Assembly (NCBI RefSeq): GCF_042678145.1
Contig: NZ_JBHUDG010000050.1
Coordinates: forward strand, 162,013-226,012
Reading direction: 5' to 3'
Origin: Pseudopedobacter beijingensis
GTDB lineage: Bacteria > Bacteroidota > Bacteroidia > Sphingobacteriales > Sphingobacteriaceae
DNA length: 64,000 bases
Shown here: piece after piece, positions 33,678 to 43,578 of the stretch
How positions within the stretch are numbered: the first letter of the stretch is position 1
How the letters are laid out: each line of letters opens with the position of its first letter
Notes under the pieces: model-generated
What the model saw: the letters and a program-made list of their open reading frames with translations, nothing else
Told to the model about the DNA's origin: nothing
The model's database searches: none
Made by a program: the position numbers and the translations under genes

Positions 33678-36600
33678 AAGACCCAATAGGTTCGTTTGAA
33701 ACCATAAAAGAGAATTTTATTCGTTATATAAAAACTGCGTTCAGAACAAAGTTTGAAGGCATTGAAAAGGAGCGTTATGACTTATTGAACTACGACAGAG
33801 TACTTTATCGTAAGCCTTGGATTGAGCCTTTGCCCGATTATGTCTCAAGTGGAAAAAAGATAAATGATTTAACACTTGAAGATTTAGGAAATGCGTTGAG
33901 TGATGCAGAAGTCAAACTATTTAAAGGGCTTGTAAATACGGGACTTGTTGGGGATTTCCCTTTACATTTGCATCAAGCAGAAATGTTGAAACAAACCTTG
34001 CTTGGAAATAATTGCATTATTACTTCCGGTACAGGTTCGGGAAAAACGGAATCATTCTTACTGCCACTATTCGCCCAGCTTTCAAAAGAACTTTCCAATT
34101 GGCAAGCCCCAAACCCAAAATCCACAAGTATAAATAATTGGTGGTGTGATAATGGTGGACTTTCTGCAAGGGAAATTGTCAACACTTCGAACTTCACTTT
34201 AAGCAATGCGGTAAGGCAACGCAACCACGAAACAAGAAAAGCTGGAGTAAGAGCATTGATACTCTACCCAATGAACGCTTTGGTAGAAGACCAAATGAGT
34301 CGTTTGCGAAAAGCATTGGATTCAGACGACACAAGAAATTGGTTAAGTGAAAATACTGATGGCAACGCAATTTATTTTGGAAGATATAACGGGAGTTCGC
34401 CTGTTGCCGGAGAAATGAAAAAAGTAAAAGATGACGGGGCTTTTGCAATAAACACAAGGAAAGTAAATCAACTTAAAGAACAGTTACAACAGATAGAAAC
34501 AGATTCAAACCGTGTAGCAGAATACATTCAAAAAACGGGAAAAATAGGAAGCGAGGCCAAGGATTTGAAATCATTTTTCCAACGTTTAGATGGTGCAGAA
34601 ATGAGAAGCCGATTTGATATGCAAGTCGCACCGCCCGACATTATGATTACCAACTATTCAATGTTGAGCATAATGTTAATGCGTGATATTGACAAAGGAA
34701 TCTTTGACGAAACAAAACAATGGTTAGAAGAAAGTGAAAACAACATTTTTCACTTAATCATTGACGAGTTGCATTTATACAGAGGAACGCAAGGAACAGA
34801 AGTTGCGTATTTGCTCAAACTTGTTCTTAATCGATTAGGTTTAAATCCTAATCACCCACAATTACGCATTCTTGCTTCCAGTGCTTCGTTGGAAGCAAAA
34901 GAAGAAACAAAAGAAGGAAAAGAAAGTAAACAATTTCTGAAAGACTTTTTTGGAACAGAAAAACCGTTCAAAATCATTGAAGGAAAAAATAATAAAATTA
35001 CAGCGTTTCCCGAAAACGGAAGAAAACTTCCAGTAAATCCTTTCAAAGAAATTGCGAAAAAGTTTTCAGAAGTAAAAGGAAATATAGCTGACGAAAATTT
35101 TATTTCAACTTGCGAAGCAACAGCAACGCAACTTGCAACAACTTTCAATTTATCACAAGACGGAGATGGAATTTCAAAATTACTATCGGTAATTACTAAT
35201 CCAAACTTTCAATTGAAAGAACGTTTGTTTTCGCCTTGTCAGGATTACAAAGCTGTTTGCTCAATACAAGCAAATGGCGATGATTTAAACGGAAAATATT
35301 TTGCTGAAACAATTTTTGAAAACACAACTAACAAAGAAGATTTAGAAAACGCTTTGCGTGGTTTATTGATTGCAAGAGCAATGTTAGACGAACCAGAATT
35401 CAAAATTATTGTAGATAAAATTCTTGATGACAGAAAGTTGCCTCGTTTCAGATTTCACTATTTCTTTAGAAACATTGAAGGCATTTGGGCTTCTGTAAAA
35501 CCCGATGACGTTGATGAAATATATTCTGATGGAGAACGTACAGTTGGAAAACTTTATTCTAATACACGAATAAATTCAGAAAACGGAAATCGTATTTTGG
35601 AGCTACTCTATTGCGATAATTGCGGAACAACGTTGTTTGGAGGAAGTCGATTAGTAACAAGAAATGAATCAGGAAATAATTCTTTTGAATTACTTCCAAT
35701 CAGCCCCAATATTGAAGGCATTCCGGAAAAAACACCTGCAAAATTGGTTGAGAAAAGAGGCTACCAAGAATATGCCGTTTTTTGGGCCTGTGGAAATCAA
35801 GAATTTATTCAACACGATGCCGAGCCGGGAATTCCTCAAAATTATTGGCGACAACCTACTTTAAATGGGTTTAATCAAGGTGATTTTGAAGCAAAATGGA
35901 TTCCTGCATCGCTCAACTGCATTTCGGGCGATATTGACAATTCTCACAACAAAGCAGACGAAAAACCTGAACAATGGATTAAAGGATATTATTTCATCAT
36001 TACAAACAATTCAAATCGTGATATTGCTTTCCCAGACGCAAATGGAAATATTTCCACGATAGAAACACACAAAGCATTGCCAAGCGTTTGTCCGGGTTGT
36101 GGTGTAAATCACCAAAAAAGAAGGCAAGATTGGAACAAAAGCAAAACTTCTACTATTCGTGGTTTCAGAACCGGTTTCGCCAAAACAACTCAAATGTTTG
36201 CAAAAGAGTTGATGTATCAACTTCCAAGCAACGAAGAGGAAAGAAAATTAGTTGTGTTTTCTGATAGTCGTGAAGATGCGGCACAAGTTGCAAACGGAAT
36301 TGAACGCAATCACTTTACTGATTTAATGCGTGAAATTTTAGTGAATGAACTGCATTCAAGTTTAATGTTACGCTTCCAAATTTTGTGTGCTTTTGATAAT
36401 GGAGATACTGCCAAACAGGAAGAACTGAAACAGCAATCGCAAACAACTTTTGATGAGATAGAATACTTGGTTGACAATTCAAGTTATAATGGGAGTAACA
36501 CAAATAAGTTGCGAGAAAAACAAGAAGCAGAGGCGAAATTGAACGAAGTTCGTTTACTTACTCTCAATGTAAGAAGTTTAGTTGATATTACTAATTCAAT

Positions 36601-39600
36601 AAATCTCGCACCGCTTGTAAAGCGTTTTGTTGAGTTGGGGATAAATCCAGGAGGAAACGACATTTCTTTACAAACAAGAGTGCTGAATAATAATTTTGTC
36701 CCTTGGTTTGACCTTATTGATTTTACAGATTTTCAATGGGCAAACGGAGCAGATCAATCATACATAAACGATTTGAAAGAAGGTTCTTTTGACGGACTCG
36801 CATCGATGTTCTTTGGTTCACTGTTCTATTCGTTTGAATCTTCTGCATTGGGTTATGTGTGTATAAATCCGGAATTAGAAGTTGTAGCAGACCAAGCGAG
36901 AGCGGTTGCTTTAGCAAAAGATGAGTTTTTCCAAATTGTAAATTCTACCATTAGGATTTTAGGGGACAAGTACAAACATAACAAAGTTGAAGATGCAAGT
37001 CCTTTCAATTTCACACAATACAATGATTTTCCGGGACAAGTAAAAAAGTACATTCGTGCCGTTGCAAATAGGTTTTCAAAACAAGAAAATGAAATAGGAA
37101 CAGCTGTCTTCAATACACTTTCAACAAGTAGTGTATTGAGAGGCGACACAGGAATTCAAATTGAAAACCTTTTCATAAAAATTGCACAAGCAACCGATAA
37201 AGTATGGACAAGTACAAGAGGAAATAGGCCACATTTGCATTTTAGTGGAGGCATTTGCACTCATTCTGTGACAGCGTTACAAACGCCACATAGCAAAATT
37301 TGTGATGATATTTGGAAAGAAAATTACCTTTCTTACAATGCAATTAAACAACAACGTCCGCCAATCCGTTTGCATTGTGAAGAACTTACCGGACAGACAG
37401 ACGACCAATTTGAAAGACAACGGCATTTTAGAAATATCATTTTGCCAGATGAAGGCAATAGACAAGTAAAAGCAATTGATTTGTTGAGCGTAACGACAAC
37501 ACTTGAAGTTGGGGTTGATATTGGAGCATTACAAGCCGTGATGTTGGGAAATATGCCGCCTCAACGTTTCAATTATCAACAAAGAGTTGGTCGTGCAGGT
37601 CGTAGAGGGCAAGCCTATTCCGTGATTTTGACTTTTTGCAGAGGTAGAAGCCACGATGAATTTTATTTTGCAAACCCTCAAAAAATCACAGGTGATGCAC
37701 CGCCAACACCTTTCTTGACAATGGGACAAGAGCGGATTTTTAAACGTTTGCTTGCGAAAGAAATTTTAAGGAGAGCATACGTTGAAAAAGATATTGATGT
37801 TAGTTCTGATGAAAAATCAAGTGTTCACGGAGAGTTTGGCTCTACTGATAGTTGGGACACATACAAAACAGAAATTATAGATTGGATAAACAATAACAAA
37901 GTGGCGATTGGATCAACGGTTGATGCTTTGCTAACAGAACAACTAAAAGAGAAAAGAGAAGAATTTATCAATTGGGTTGTAGACACAACAACCCCAAATG
38001 GATTGATTGGGAAAGCTCAAAGTATAAGAAATAACGAAGAAATTGCAACAAACGATATTTCTGAAAAGTTTGCCGAAGGCGGGATTTTACCAATGTTCGG
38101 GATGCCAACTACAGTTAAAAACTTGTATCACGGTATAAACAGAAAACTTGAGCCACTTTCAATAGACCGAGCGCAAGCAATGGCTATTTATGAATTTGCA
38201 CCGGGTGCACAGAAAACAAAAGACAAGGCAATTCATCAGGTTATTGGTTTTACAAGTGATTTTATCAATACACGTAGAAACGGAAATCAAATTGTAACAA
38301 ATGTTGAAACCAACAACTTGCTTCCGTTTTCATTAAACCGTTGGTTTGTTCGTTGTAGGTCTTGCGGATTTTTTGAAACATATTCGGAAGAGCGAAAAGT
38401 AGAATTGGAAAACCAAAACCAATTTGATGTTTGTCCAAATTGTGGTGAAGACAACCCCAATAAATATCAACGACCTTTTATGCTGAAATCACCAAGAGGA
38501 TACAGAACAAATCTTTCAGTAGGAAGCGACACCAAAGATGATTCAGAATTTTTGCTTTCACGGCCACCAATTTTTGCAGAAAAAATCGGTTCAGCAAATA
38601 CGGAAAAAATAAATAATGCCTCAATTTCCATTTCAGATAACGATGTTACTTGGAGAGTAAATACAAATTCCGATAAGTTTTTCACGGGAAAACTTTACAA
38701 CACAAACAACAAATTTCCTTTCAATCAAAACGGATTTTGGTTTAATAATCAATGGCTCTTGAATGATTTAGCCGTACCGACAAATGACAGCAATGGTTAT
38801 TCCATGTTTGTTCAACAAAACGCAACAAGTACAGACGAGCAAATTGCGTTAGCAAGCAATAAAAATACAGAAATATTCAGAATAGCACCTTCGATTATTC
38901 CTTTGGAACTTGACTTGAATATGTTTTTTAGTGAAACAGATTTGCCACACGTTAAAGCACAAAGCAACGGTGTTCGCTCAGGATATTATTCAGCCGCTTT
39001 TTTGCTTCAACGGATTTTGGCTGACAGACTTGATGTTGACCCAACCGAAATTGAAATTGCTGACATTTCAATGAAAGTGCTTGAAGACGGTACAAACAGA
39101 AGAATTGCAGAAATTATTTTGACTGATGAATTGCCAAATGGTTCGGGCTTTGTGAGATTTTTATACAACGATTTTCAAAACATTCTTTCGGAAGCAATGG
39201 AACCAAGTAATATGAATAGTTATTTAGGAAAAATTCATTCACAAATACATCAGACAAAATGTGATGATGCTTGTTACGATTGCTTGAAAGTATATAGGAA
39301 TATGAATTATCACAGTTTGCTTGATTGGCGATTAGGTTTATCAATGCTCCGTGTGATGAATGATTCAACTTTCGTTTGTGGTGCTGATGGAAATTTCAAC
39401 TTTGTCGAATTACAAGATTGGCTTGCTTTTGCAAAAGAGTTGAGAAATGGTTTTGCTCAAAGTTTTGGCTTCTCACATACAGCAGAAATAAAAGGTTTGC
39501 CAACTATCAAATTTGGAAAAAATCAGAAACACATCATAATGATTGTTCACCCATTTTGGGATTTGAGAAATATCAGGGAAGCAAATTGGTTAGCAGAAAC

Positions 39601-39715
39601 CAAAGCAGAGATTGACGAATATGTTGCTCAAAGTGGTGGCTGCATTAGCATAATTGATACATTCAACTTGCATCGCAGACCCGGTTGGTGTTACGAAAGA
39701 TTAGTAATCAGATGA
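33674..39715 (+). CDS. Giant DEAH helicase with zinc sites and DUF1998/MZB-like end
   Basis: 2013 aa, superfamily 2 helicase of the Lhr/DrmA-B-like kind. Walker A TSGTGSGKTESFLLPLF at about residue 118, motif II IIDELHLYRGTQG at about 362, and the C-terminal helicase lobe with QQRVGRAGRRGQ (motif VI) near 1302. Large insertions include CxxC pairs (YCDNCG near 646, VCPGCG near 805, VRCRSCG and VCPNCG between 1558 and 1590). Near residue 1865 CDDACYDCLK is the four-cysteine DUF1998/MZB signature. It appears to join the helicase and DUF1998 parts that are split between DrmA and DrmB in DISARM. No catalytic nuclease motif is evident. Confidence 0.88.
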   Translation: MKDPIGSFETIKENFIRYIKTAFRTKFEGIEKERYDLLNYDRVLYRKPWIEPLPDYVSSGKKINDLTLEDLGNALSDAEVKLFKGLVNTGLVGDFPLHLHQAEMLKQTLLGNNCIITSGTGSGKTESFLLPLFAQLSKELSNWQAPNPKSTSINNWWCDNGGLSAREIVNTSNFTLSNAVRQRNHETRKAGVRALILYPMNALVEDQMSRLRKALDSDDTRNWLSENTDGNAIYFGRYNGSSPVAGEMKKVKDDGAFAINTRKVNQLKEQLQQIETDSNRVAEYIQKTGKIGSEAKDLKSFFQRLDGAEMRSRFDMQVAPPDIMITNYSMLSIMLMRDIDKGIFDETKQWLEESENNIFHLIIDELHLYRGTQGTEVAYLLKLVLNRLGLNPNHPQLRILASSASLEAKEETKEGKESKQFLKDFFGTEKPFKIIEGKNNKITAFPENGRKLPVNPFKEIAKKFSEVKGNIADENFISTCEATATQLATTFNLSQDGDGISKLLSVITNPNFQLKERLFSPCQDYKAVCSIQANGDDLNGKYFAETIFENTTNKEDLENALRGLLIARAMLDEPEFKIIVDKILDDRKLPRFRFHYFFRNIEGIWASVKPDDVDEIYSDGERTVGKLYSNTRINSENGNRILELLYCDNCGTTLFGGSRLVTRNESGNNSFELLPISPNIEGIPEKTPAKLVEKRGYQEYAVFWACGNQEFIQHDAEPGIPQNYWRQPTLNGFNQGDFEAKWIPASLNCISGDIDNSHNKADEKPEQWIKGYYFIITNNSNRDIAFPDANGNISTIETHKALPSVCPGCGVNHQKRRQDWNKSKTSTIRGFRTGFAKTTQMFAKELMYQLPSNEEERKLVVFSDSREDAAQVANGIERNHFTDLMREILVNELHSSLMLRFQILCAFDNGDTAKQEELKQQSQTTFDEIEYLVDNSSYNGSNTNKLREKQEAEAKLNEVRLLTLNVRSLVDITNSINLAPLVKRFVELGINPGGNDISLQTRVLNNNFVPWFDLIDFTDFQWANGADQSYINDLKEGSFDGLASMFFGSLFYSFESSALGYVCINPELEVVADQARAVALAKDEFFQIVNSTIRILGDKYKHNKVEDASPFNFTQYNDFPGQVKKYIRAVANRFSKQENEIGTAVFNTLSTSSVLRGDTGIQIENLFIKIAQATDKVWTSTRGNRPHLHFSGGICTHSVTALQTPHSKICDDIWKENYLSYNAIKQQRPPIRLHCEELTGQTDDQFERQRHFRNIILPDEGNRQVKAIDLLSVTTTLEVGVDIGALQAVMLGNMPPQRFNYQQRVGRAGRRGQAYSVILTFCRGRSHDEFYFANPQKITGDAPPTPFLTMGQERIFKRLLAKEILRRAYVEKDIDVSSDEKSSVHGEFGSTDSWDTYKTEIIDWINNNKVAIGSTVDALLTEQLKEKREEFINWVVDTTTPNGLIGKAQSIRNNEEIATNDISEKFAEGGILPMFGMPTTVKNLYHGINRKLEPLSIDRAQAMAIYEFAPGAQKTKDKAIHQVIGFTSDFINTRRNGNQIVTNVETNNLLPFSLNRWFVRCRSCGFFETYSEERKVELENQNQFDVCPNCGEDNPNKYQRPFMLKSPRGYRTNLSVGSDTKDDSEFLLSRPPIFAEKIGSANTEKINNASISISDNDVTWRVNTNSDKFFTGKLYNTNNKFPFNQNGFWFNNQWLLNDLAVPTNDSNGYSMFVQQNATSTDEQIALASNKNTEIFRIAPSIIPLELDLNMFFSETDLPHVKAQSNGVRSGYYSAAFLLQRILADRLDVDPTEIEIADISMKVLEDGTNRRIAEIILTDELPNGSGFVRFLYNDFQNILSEAMEPSNMNSYLGKIHSQIHQTKCDDACYDCLKVYRNMNYHSLLDWRLGLSMLRVMNDSTFVCGADGNFNFVELQDWLAFAKELRNGFAQSFGFSHTAEIKGLPTIKFGKNQKHIIMIVHPFWDLRNIREANWLAETKAEIDEYVAQSGGCISIIDTFNLHRRPGWCYERLVIR

Positions 39716-40791
39716 TGAACAAAATTGGAGATATAAATTTTAAAGAAATCAAACGTATTTCGCCAAGCCAGTTTTATTCAATGAAAAATTGTGCTTACAA
39801 ATCTTTATTGGCAGAAGCATTTGATAAGAAGCCTTTACTTCCGCTTTCGCCTAATGCCTATTTCGGTACAATATTGCACAAAATACTTGAATTGATTACA
39901 AAAGGAATTGTAAAAAATGAAGATGATTTTAATACGGAGTTTGATAAGCAATTGAAAATTGTTGAAGATGATTTGCAGGAAAATGGTTTTGGATTTTTCG
40001 TTCCACTCCAAAAGAAGTTAAGAAATTTCGGTCTAAAAAAAATCCAATTAAAAAAACATTTAAGAAACAAACCTAAACAACAAACGAATTTAGGTGTCGT
40101 AAATTTTTATTCTGAAAGATGGTTTGAATCTGAGGATAAATTGATTGGAGGGAAAGTTGATTTAATAATTGAGAATAACGATAATATAGAAATTATAGAC
40201 TTTAAAACCGGAGCGATTACACAAGATTGTTTAGATGATGAGGGAGAGTTATATTCTGATGTAAAAGAAGAATACAAAGAGCAACTTAAAATTTATGCCT
40301 ATTTGTATTTTGAAAAAACGAATAGGTTTCCAACGAGTTTAAGCTTAGTTGATTTAGCAAATCAACAGTTTATGGTTGCGTTTTCCGAAGAAGAATGTAA
40401 AATAATCTATGACGAAGCAAAAAAACTTTTAAAGGCAACGAATAACTGTATAAGTACAAAATCATTTTCAGTTACTCTAACAGAAGTAAACTGCAAGTAT
40501 TGTTTATATAGGCCAGCCTGTTCTTTTTTTGTCAGAAAACTTGAAACTGATTTTTCATTCAATGATGTTTTCGGCGAAATTAAAGACGTAAAGAAATTCC
40601 AAAATGGAAATGTTAGTGTGTTTTTACAAAATGGAACAAAACAATTAACCATAAAAAACTTTAATTCTGAAAAATTTGACGAATTAAGCGATAAAATAAA
40701 GAAAAAAATAAGTATTTACAATTTGAGAAAAGAATCAACAGATTTTGTCTATTCTGTTACCGACACGACAATGATTTATGAACAAATTTAA
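39712..40791 (+). CDS. PD-(D/E)XK nuclease with Fe-S-type cysteines (RecB/Cas4-like)
   Basis: 359 aa from the ATG at 39712, which overlaps the helicase stop (ATGA). PDDEXK_1 layout: SQFYSMKNCAYKSLLAE start, the active-site His in FGTILHKILELI, LIGGKVDLIIENN (Asp), IEIIDFKTG (E-x-K variant D-x-K) and QLKIYAYLY. One early Cys (NCAYKS) plus three late Cys (NCKYCLYRPAC) match the AddB/Cas4 [4Fe-4S] arrangement. Nuclease partner of the helicase. It overlaps the methyltransferase start by 14 bp. Confidence 0.87.
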   Translation: MMNKIGDINFKEIKRISPSQFYSMKNCAYKSLLAEAFDKKPLLPLSPNAYFGTILHKILELITKGIVKNEDDFNTEFDKQLKIVEDDLQENGFGFFVPLQKKLRNFGLKKIQLKKHLRNKPKQQTNLGVVNFYSERWFESEDKLIGGKVDLIIENNDNIEIIDFKTGAITQDCLDDEGELYSDVKEEYKEQLKIYAYLYFEKTNRFPTSLSLVDLANQQFMVAFSEEECKIIYDEAKKLLKATNNCISTKSFSVTLTEVNCKYCLYRPACSFFVRKLETDFSFNDVFGEIKDVKKFQNGNVSVFLQNGTKQLTIKNFNSEKFDELSDKIKKKISIYNLRKESTDFVYSVTDTTMIYEQI

Positions 40792-41938
40792 CGAACATAA
40801 AATTCCCGTTCTCTCCTTTTATTCCGGGGGAGGATTTATGGATATGGGCTTTGAGAAAGCTGGTTTTGAAATTGTTTGGACGAATGAGTTCGATAAAGTG
40901 TTTGCAAAACTTCATGCAGCTGGAATTACTTCATGGAGAAAATCTCGAGGAAATGGAATTAAAGCAGAAATTTTTAATACGAAATCAATTACTGACGTAA
41001 AATCAAACGAAATAATCAAAGAAGCATTTCCTAATGGAAAACCAGAACATTTTGGAATAATTGGTGGTCCACCTTGCCAAGACTTTAGTATGAATGGTTC
41101 GCGAAAAGGTTTTGAGGGAGAGAGAGGTAAACTTACGATTGTTTTTTTTGATAAGATTTTGGAATTGAAACCTACCTTTTTCGTGATGGAAAATGTAACA
41201 GGTTTAACAAAAAGGAAAGAAACAAAGGAATTTTTGCAAGCGCTGTTGAAAAGAATCGAGAACGAATATTACGTCGACCATGCGAAGTTAAACTCATTGG
41301 ATTTTGGTGTTCCTCAACACCGAGAAAGAATTTTTTTTGTTGGAATTAGAAAAGAATTTCTTGATGGAAAAATTGTTGAACAAGGTTCTTTTGGTAAATG
41401 GTTCCCTTTTCCAATAAATGAAAAATATCAAAATGCTTTAACCAAATATAATTGGGGCAAACAAGTTGAATTTGGTGCGCCCGTGATTAAATCTAAAGAT
41501 GTGCCAATTGAGCTGTGTGTTGAAAAATGTCTTGTGCCACAAAACCAGATAAATTTGACTCCTAACGCAAATGAATTTTTCAATTTGCACGTGAGCGAAG
41601 AGAAATTATGTGCAATTAACGAAGGTGAAACAAATAGGCCCTCCTTTAAGCGTCTTCACCGTTTCAAATATAGCCCTACAACTTGTTACGGTAATAATGA
41701 AGTTCATTTACACCCTTACGAGCACAGACGTTTGTCTGTACGTGAAGCATTGAGGATACAAGGAGTGCCTGATGAATACGTTTTACCGGAGGAATTACCC
41801 TTGACAAAGAAATTCAAGATGATAGGAAACGGTGTCCCTGTTCCGCTCGCAGAGGCTGTTGCGGATGCGGTATTGGAGTTTATTTATAAGAACATAATCA
41901 AAATGAAAGTGATCGATCAAAGTTTTAGAAATATCTAA
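40778..41938 (+). CDS. DNA (cytosine-5) methyltransferase of the defence operon
   Basis: 386 aa. Motif I SFYSGGGFMDMGFEKAGF, motif IV GGPPCQDFS with the catalytic Cys, motif VI ENV, motif VIII QHRERIFFVG, motif IX-like RLSVREALRIQG and motif X IGNGVPVPLAEAV. The recognition region between VIII and IX is unique. It is the last gene of the overlapping set and presumably marks self DNA for the helicase-nuclease arm. Low G+C. 390 bp of non-coding sequence with the tRNA scar follow. Confidence 0.9.
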   Translation: MNKFNEHKIPVLSFYSGGGFMDMGFEKAGFEIVWTNEFDKVFAKLHAAGITSWRKSRGNGIKAEIFNTKSITDVKSNEIIKEAFPNGKPEHFGIIGGPPCQDFSMNGSRKGFEGERGKLTIVFFDKILELKPTFFVMENVTGLTKRKETKEFLQALLKRIENEYYVDHAKLNSLDFGVPQHRERIFFVGIRKEFLDGKIVEQGSFGKWFPFPINEKYQNALTKYNWGKQVEFGAPVIKSKDVPIELCVEKCLVPQNQINLTPNANEFFNLHVSEEKLCAINEGETNRPSFKRLHRFKYSPTTCYGNNEVHLHPYEHRRLSVREALRIQGVPDEYVLPEELPLTKKFKMIGNGVPVPLAEAVADAVLEFIYKNIIKMKVIDQSFRNI

Positions 41939-42110
41939 CTTGAAACTCTTTGTGCATGTGACAACTATAATGTTAGAAAAGCATAAACGAGAAGAAAACC
42001 GTAACAAATACGTAACGGAGCAAAATTTTGTGATTTCAAAATTTGTTCATATATTGCTTCTGTAAAGCAGAAATGGCATTTTTCAACCATTTCCAAGTTA
42101 TATGACCATC

Positions 42111-42155
42111 AGACTCATAATCTTTTGGTCCCTGGTTCGAGCCCAGGTGGGAGCA
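42111..42155 (+). tRNA. 3' half of a CAT-anticodon tRNA gene (att scar at the ICE end)
   Basis: Anticodon loop CTCATAA (anticodon at 42116-42118), 3' anticodon strand, variable loop, a perfect T-arm (CCTGG-TTCGAGC-CCAGG at 42131-42147), then the acceptor 3' strand TGGGAGC and discriminator A at 42155. The 5' half is missing: no GCTCCCA or D-arm precedes it, and the 5' anticodon strand keeps only AGA. This is the classic duplicated 3' end left by an integrase that targets a tRNA gene. The complete tRNA gene is expected beyond the left window edge. tRNA-Met or tRNA-Ile2 cannot be told apart. Confidence 0.85.
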
Positions 42156-42158
42156 CTA

Positions 42159-42189
42159 AAAAAAGCTTCACAGAAATGTGAGGCTTTTT
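42159..42189 (+). terminator. Terminator of the tRNA fragment
   Basis: A 12-bp or longer stem (AAAAGCTTCACA with TGTGAGGCTTTT, one G-U) around a GAAA tetraloop and a T5 tail, immediately after the tRNA 3' end. It is probably the native terminator of the tRNA gene, so it marks the original chromosome side of the junction. The rest of the spacer to 42317 shows nothing else. Confidence 0.85.
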
Positions 42190-42317
42190 GTTTAATAGCC
42201 AAACACACGTACTTGTATAGTAATAAACATTAATCAATACCATCTTCGACCTACATTTCTTTCGTAGCACCACTTGTTTTTAATTAACTTTGCTTTATTC
42301 TATACAAAAACTATTAA

Positions 42318-42950
42318 ATGAATCTATACCTATCTTCTTTTTTGTTTGGAAATGATCCTAATCAATTAAAAGACTTACTTCCAAAAGGTTCTAGAATTGG
42401 GCATATAAATAATTCTAAAGATTGGGTTGGAGCAAGCGAAAGTATCAGACAAAAAAATCTGCAAGAAGAAATGGAGTTTTTAAATCATCTGGGTTTTAAA
42501 AATGAGCATTTAGATCTAAAAGCATATTTTGGAAAAGAAAATCATCTGTATAATAAACTTGAAGGGCTAGACGGAGTTTGGGTTAGCGGAGGTAATACTT
42601 TTGTATTAAGGCAAGCTATGAAGTTAAGTGGGTTTGATAATATTTTCGACAAACTGCGTCAACGTGAAAACTTCTTATGGGCTGGCTATAGCGCTGGAGT
42701 CTGTATTTTGTGTGATTCTCTAAAATATATTGAGACGGTCGATGATCCTTATAATTTTCCTTATAAAGGGATTAACCAACCTATTTATGACGGATTAGGC
42801 CTTTTTAATTATGGTATTTTACCTCACTATAATTCTAATCACTTTGAATCAGAAGCCATAGATAAGGAAATAAAGAAATGCATAGAAAACAAATGGCTGT
42901 TTAAAGCCCTGAAAGATGGAGAAGTAATTATCATGAAAAACATAAAGTAA
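42318..42950 (+). CDS. Peptidase S51-like protein (dipeptidase E family)
   Basis: 210 aa. The nucleophile Ser sits in the GYSAGVCIL elbow (about residue 120) with the ILPHYNSN segment after it, and GLDGVWVSGGNTFVLRQAM before it is typical of peptidase E/type 1 glutamine amidotransferase-like proteins. It would cleave Asp-X dipeptides or similar substrates in the cytoplasm. First chromosomal gene beyond the ICE scar. Confidence 0.82.
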   Translation: MNLYLSSFLFGNDPNQLKDLLPKGSRIGHINNSKDWVGASESIRQKNLQEEMEFLNHLGFKNEHLDLKAYFGKENHLYNKLEGLDGVWVSGGNTFVLRQAMKLSGFDNIFDKLRQRENFLWAGYSAGVCILCDSLKYIETVDDPYNFPYKGINQPIYDGLGLFNYGILPHYNSNHFESEAIDKEIKKCIENKWLFKALKDGEVIIMKNIK

Positions 42951-43067
42951 CCCACTAACTCCCCAAACATTATTAAAACTATGTCAATATAAATTTAGAA
43001 CAATCTTAAATCACTTCTCATTATAGAAGTTTGAATATTATCTTCACTTCTTTATTAAAACTCTACG

Positions 43068-43493
43068 TTAATTTTCTACCGCGTACCGTTTTTCATCATT
43101 TATATAAAGGAGCTGTTCTTTAGCATCAAATTTATAGTTCTCATTTTGATAGAGATCTGCAATACCCTCCTTATTTAAGACAATAGAAGCTTTTGCATTA
43201 TCCGGCAAAAACAGCTCTATTTTTGATTTATCATCATTATATATTATAAATGCACTAATAATGGCACTTCCTTCCTTAACCTTTATTGGATTAAGTCTTA
43301 CTCCTGCTTCGAATAACCGAATACAGTTTTGATTTAACCGGCTCCATGTTTGCCCTGCAGCAACAATACACCCATGTTCATCTTTTTCTCCTCCAACTCC
43401 TATATTATCGTCTGTTTTGGTATTCGTTTTTTGGGTAGTATTACAAGCCACTAAGGCCAATAGACTTAAAGAGAGTATGATTACTTTATTCAT
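43068..43493 (-). CDS. Small lipoprotein of unknown function
   Basis: 141 aa with a lipobox (SLLALVAC) at residues 9-17. The mature part is polar; it contains GCIVAAGQTWSRLNQNCIRLFEAGVRLNP, with two Cys that could pair. Probably an outer-membrane or periplasmic lipoprotein. Convergent with the S51 gene; no operon partner apparent. Confidence 0.75.
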   Translation of the reverse strand: MNKVIILSLSLLALVACNTTQKTNTKTDDNIGVGGEKDEHGCIVAAGQTWSRLNQNCIRLFEAGVRLNPIKVKEGSAIISAFIIYNDDKSKIELFLPDNAKASIVLNKEGIADLYQNENYKFDAKEQLLYINDEKRYAVEN

Positions 43494-43578
43494 TGTCTTT
43501 TTATTTTTCTATAATAACATCAAATTAAATACCATAGTTAACTGAACACGGCAATAACTTATCTCTTTTAAGAAGGCT

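Noticed and set aside
42021..42045. AAATTTTG/CAAAATTT dyad near the ICE end
   Set aside because: Eight A+T base pairs in A+T-rich DNA can arise by chance; an integrase or Xis arm site is possible but not supported.
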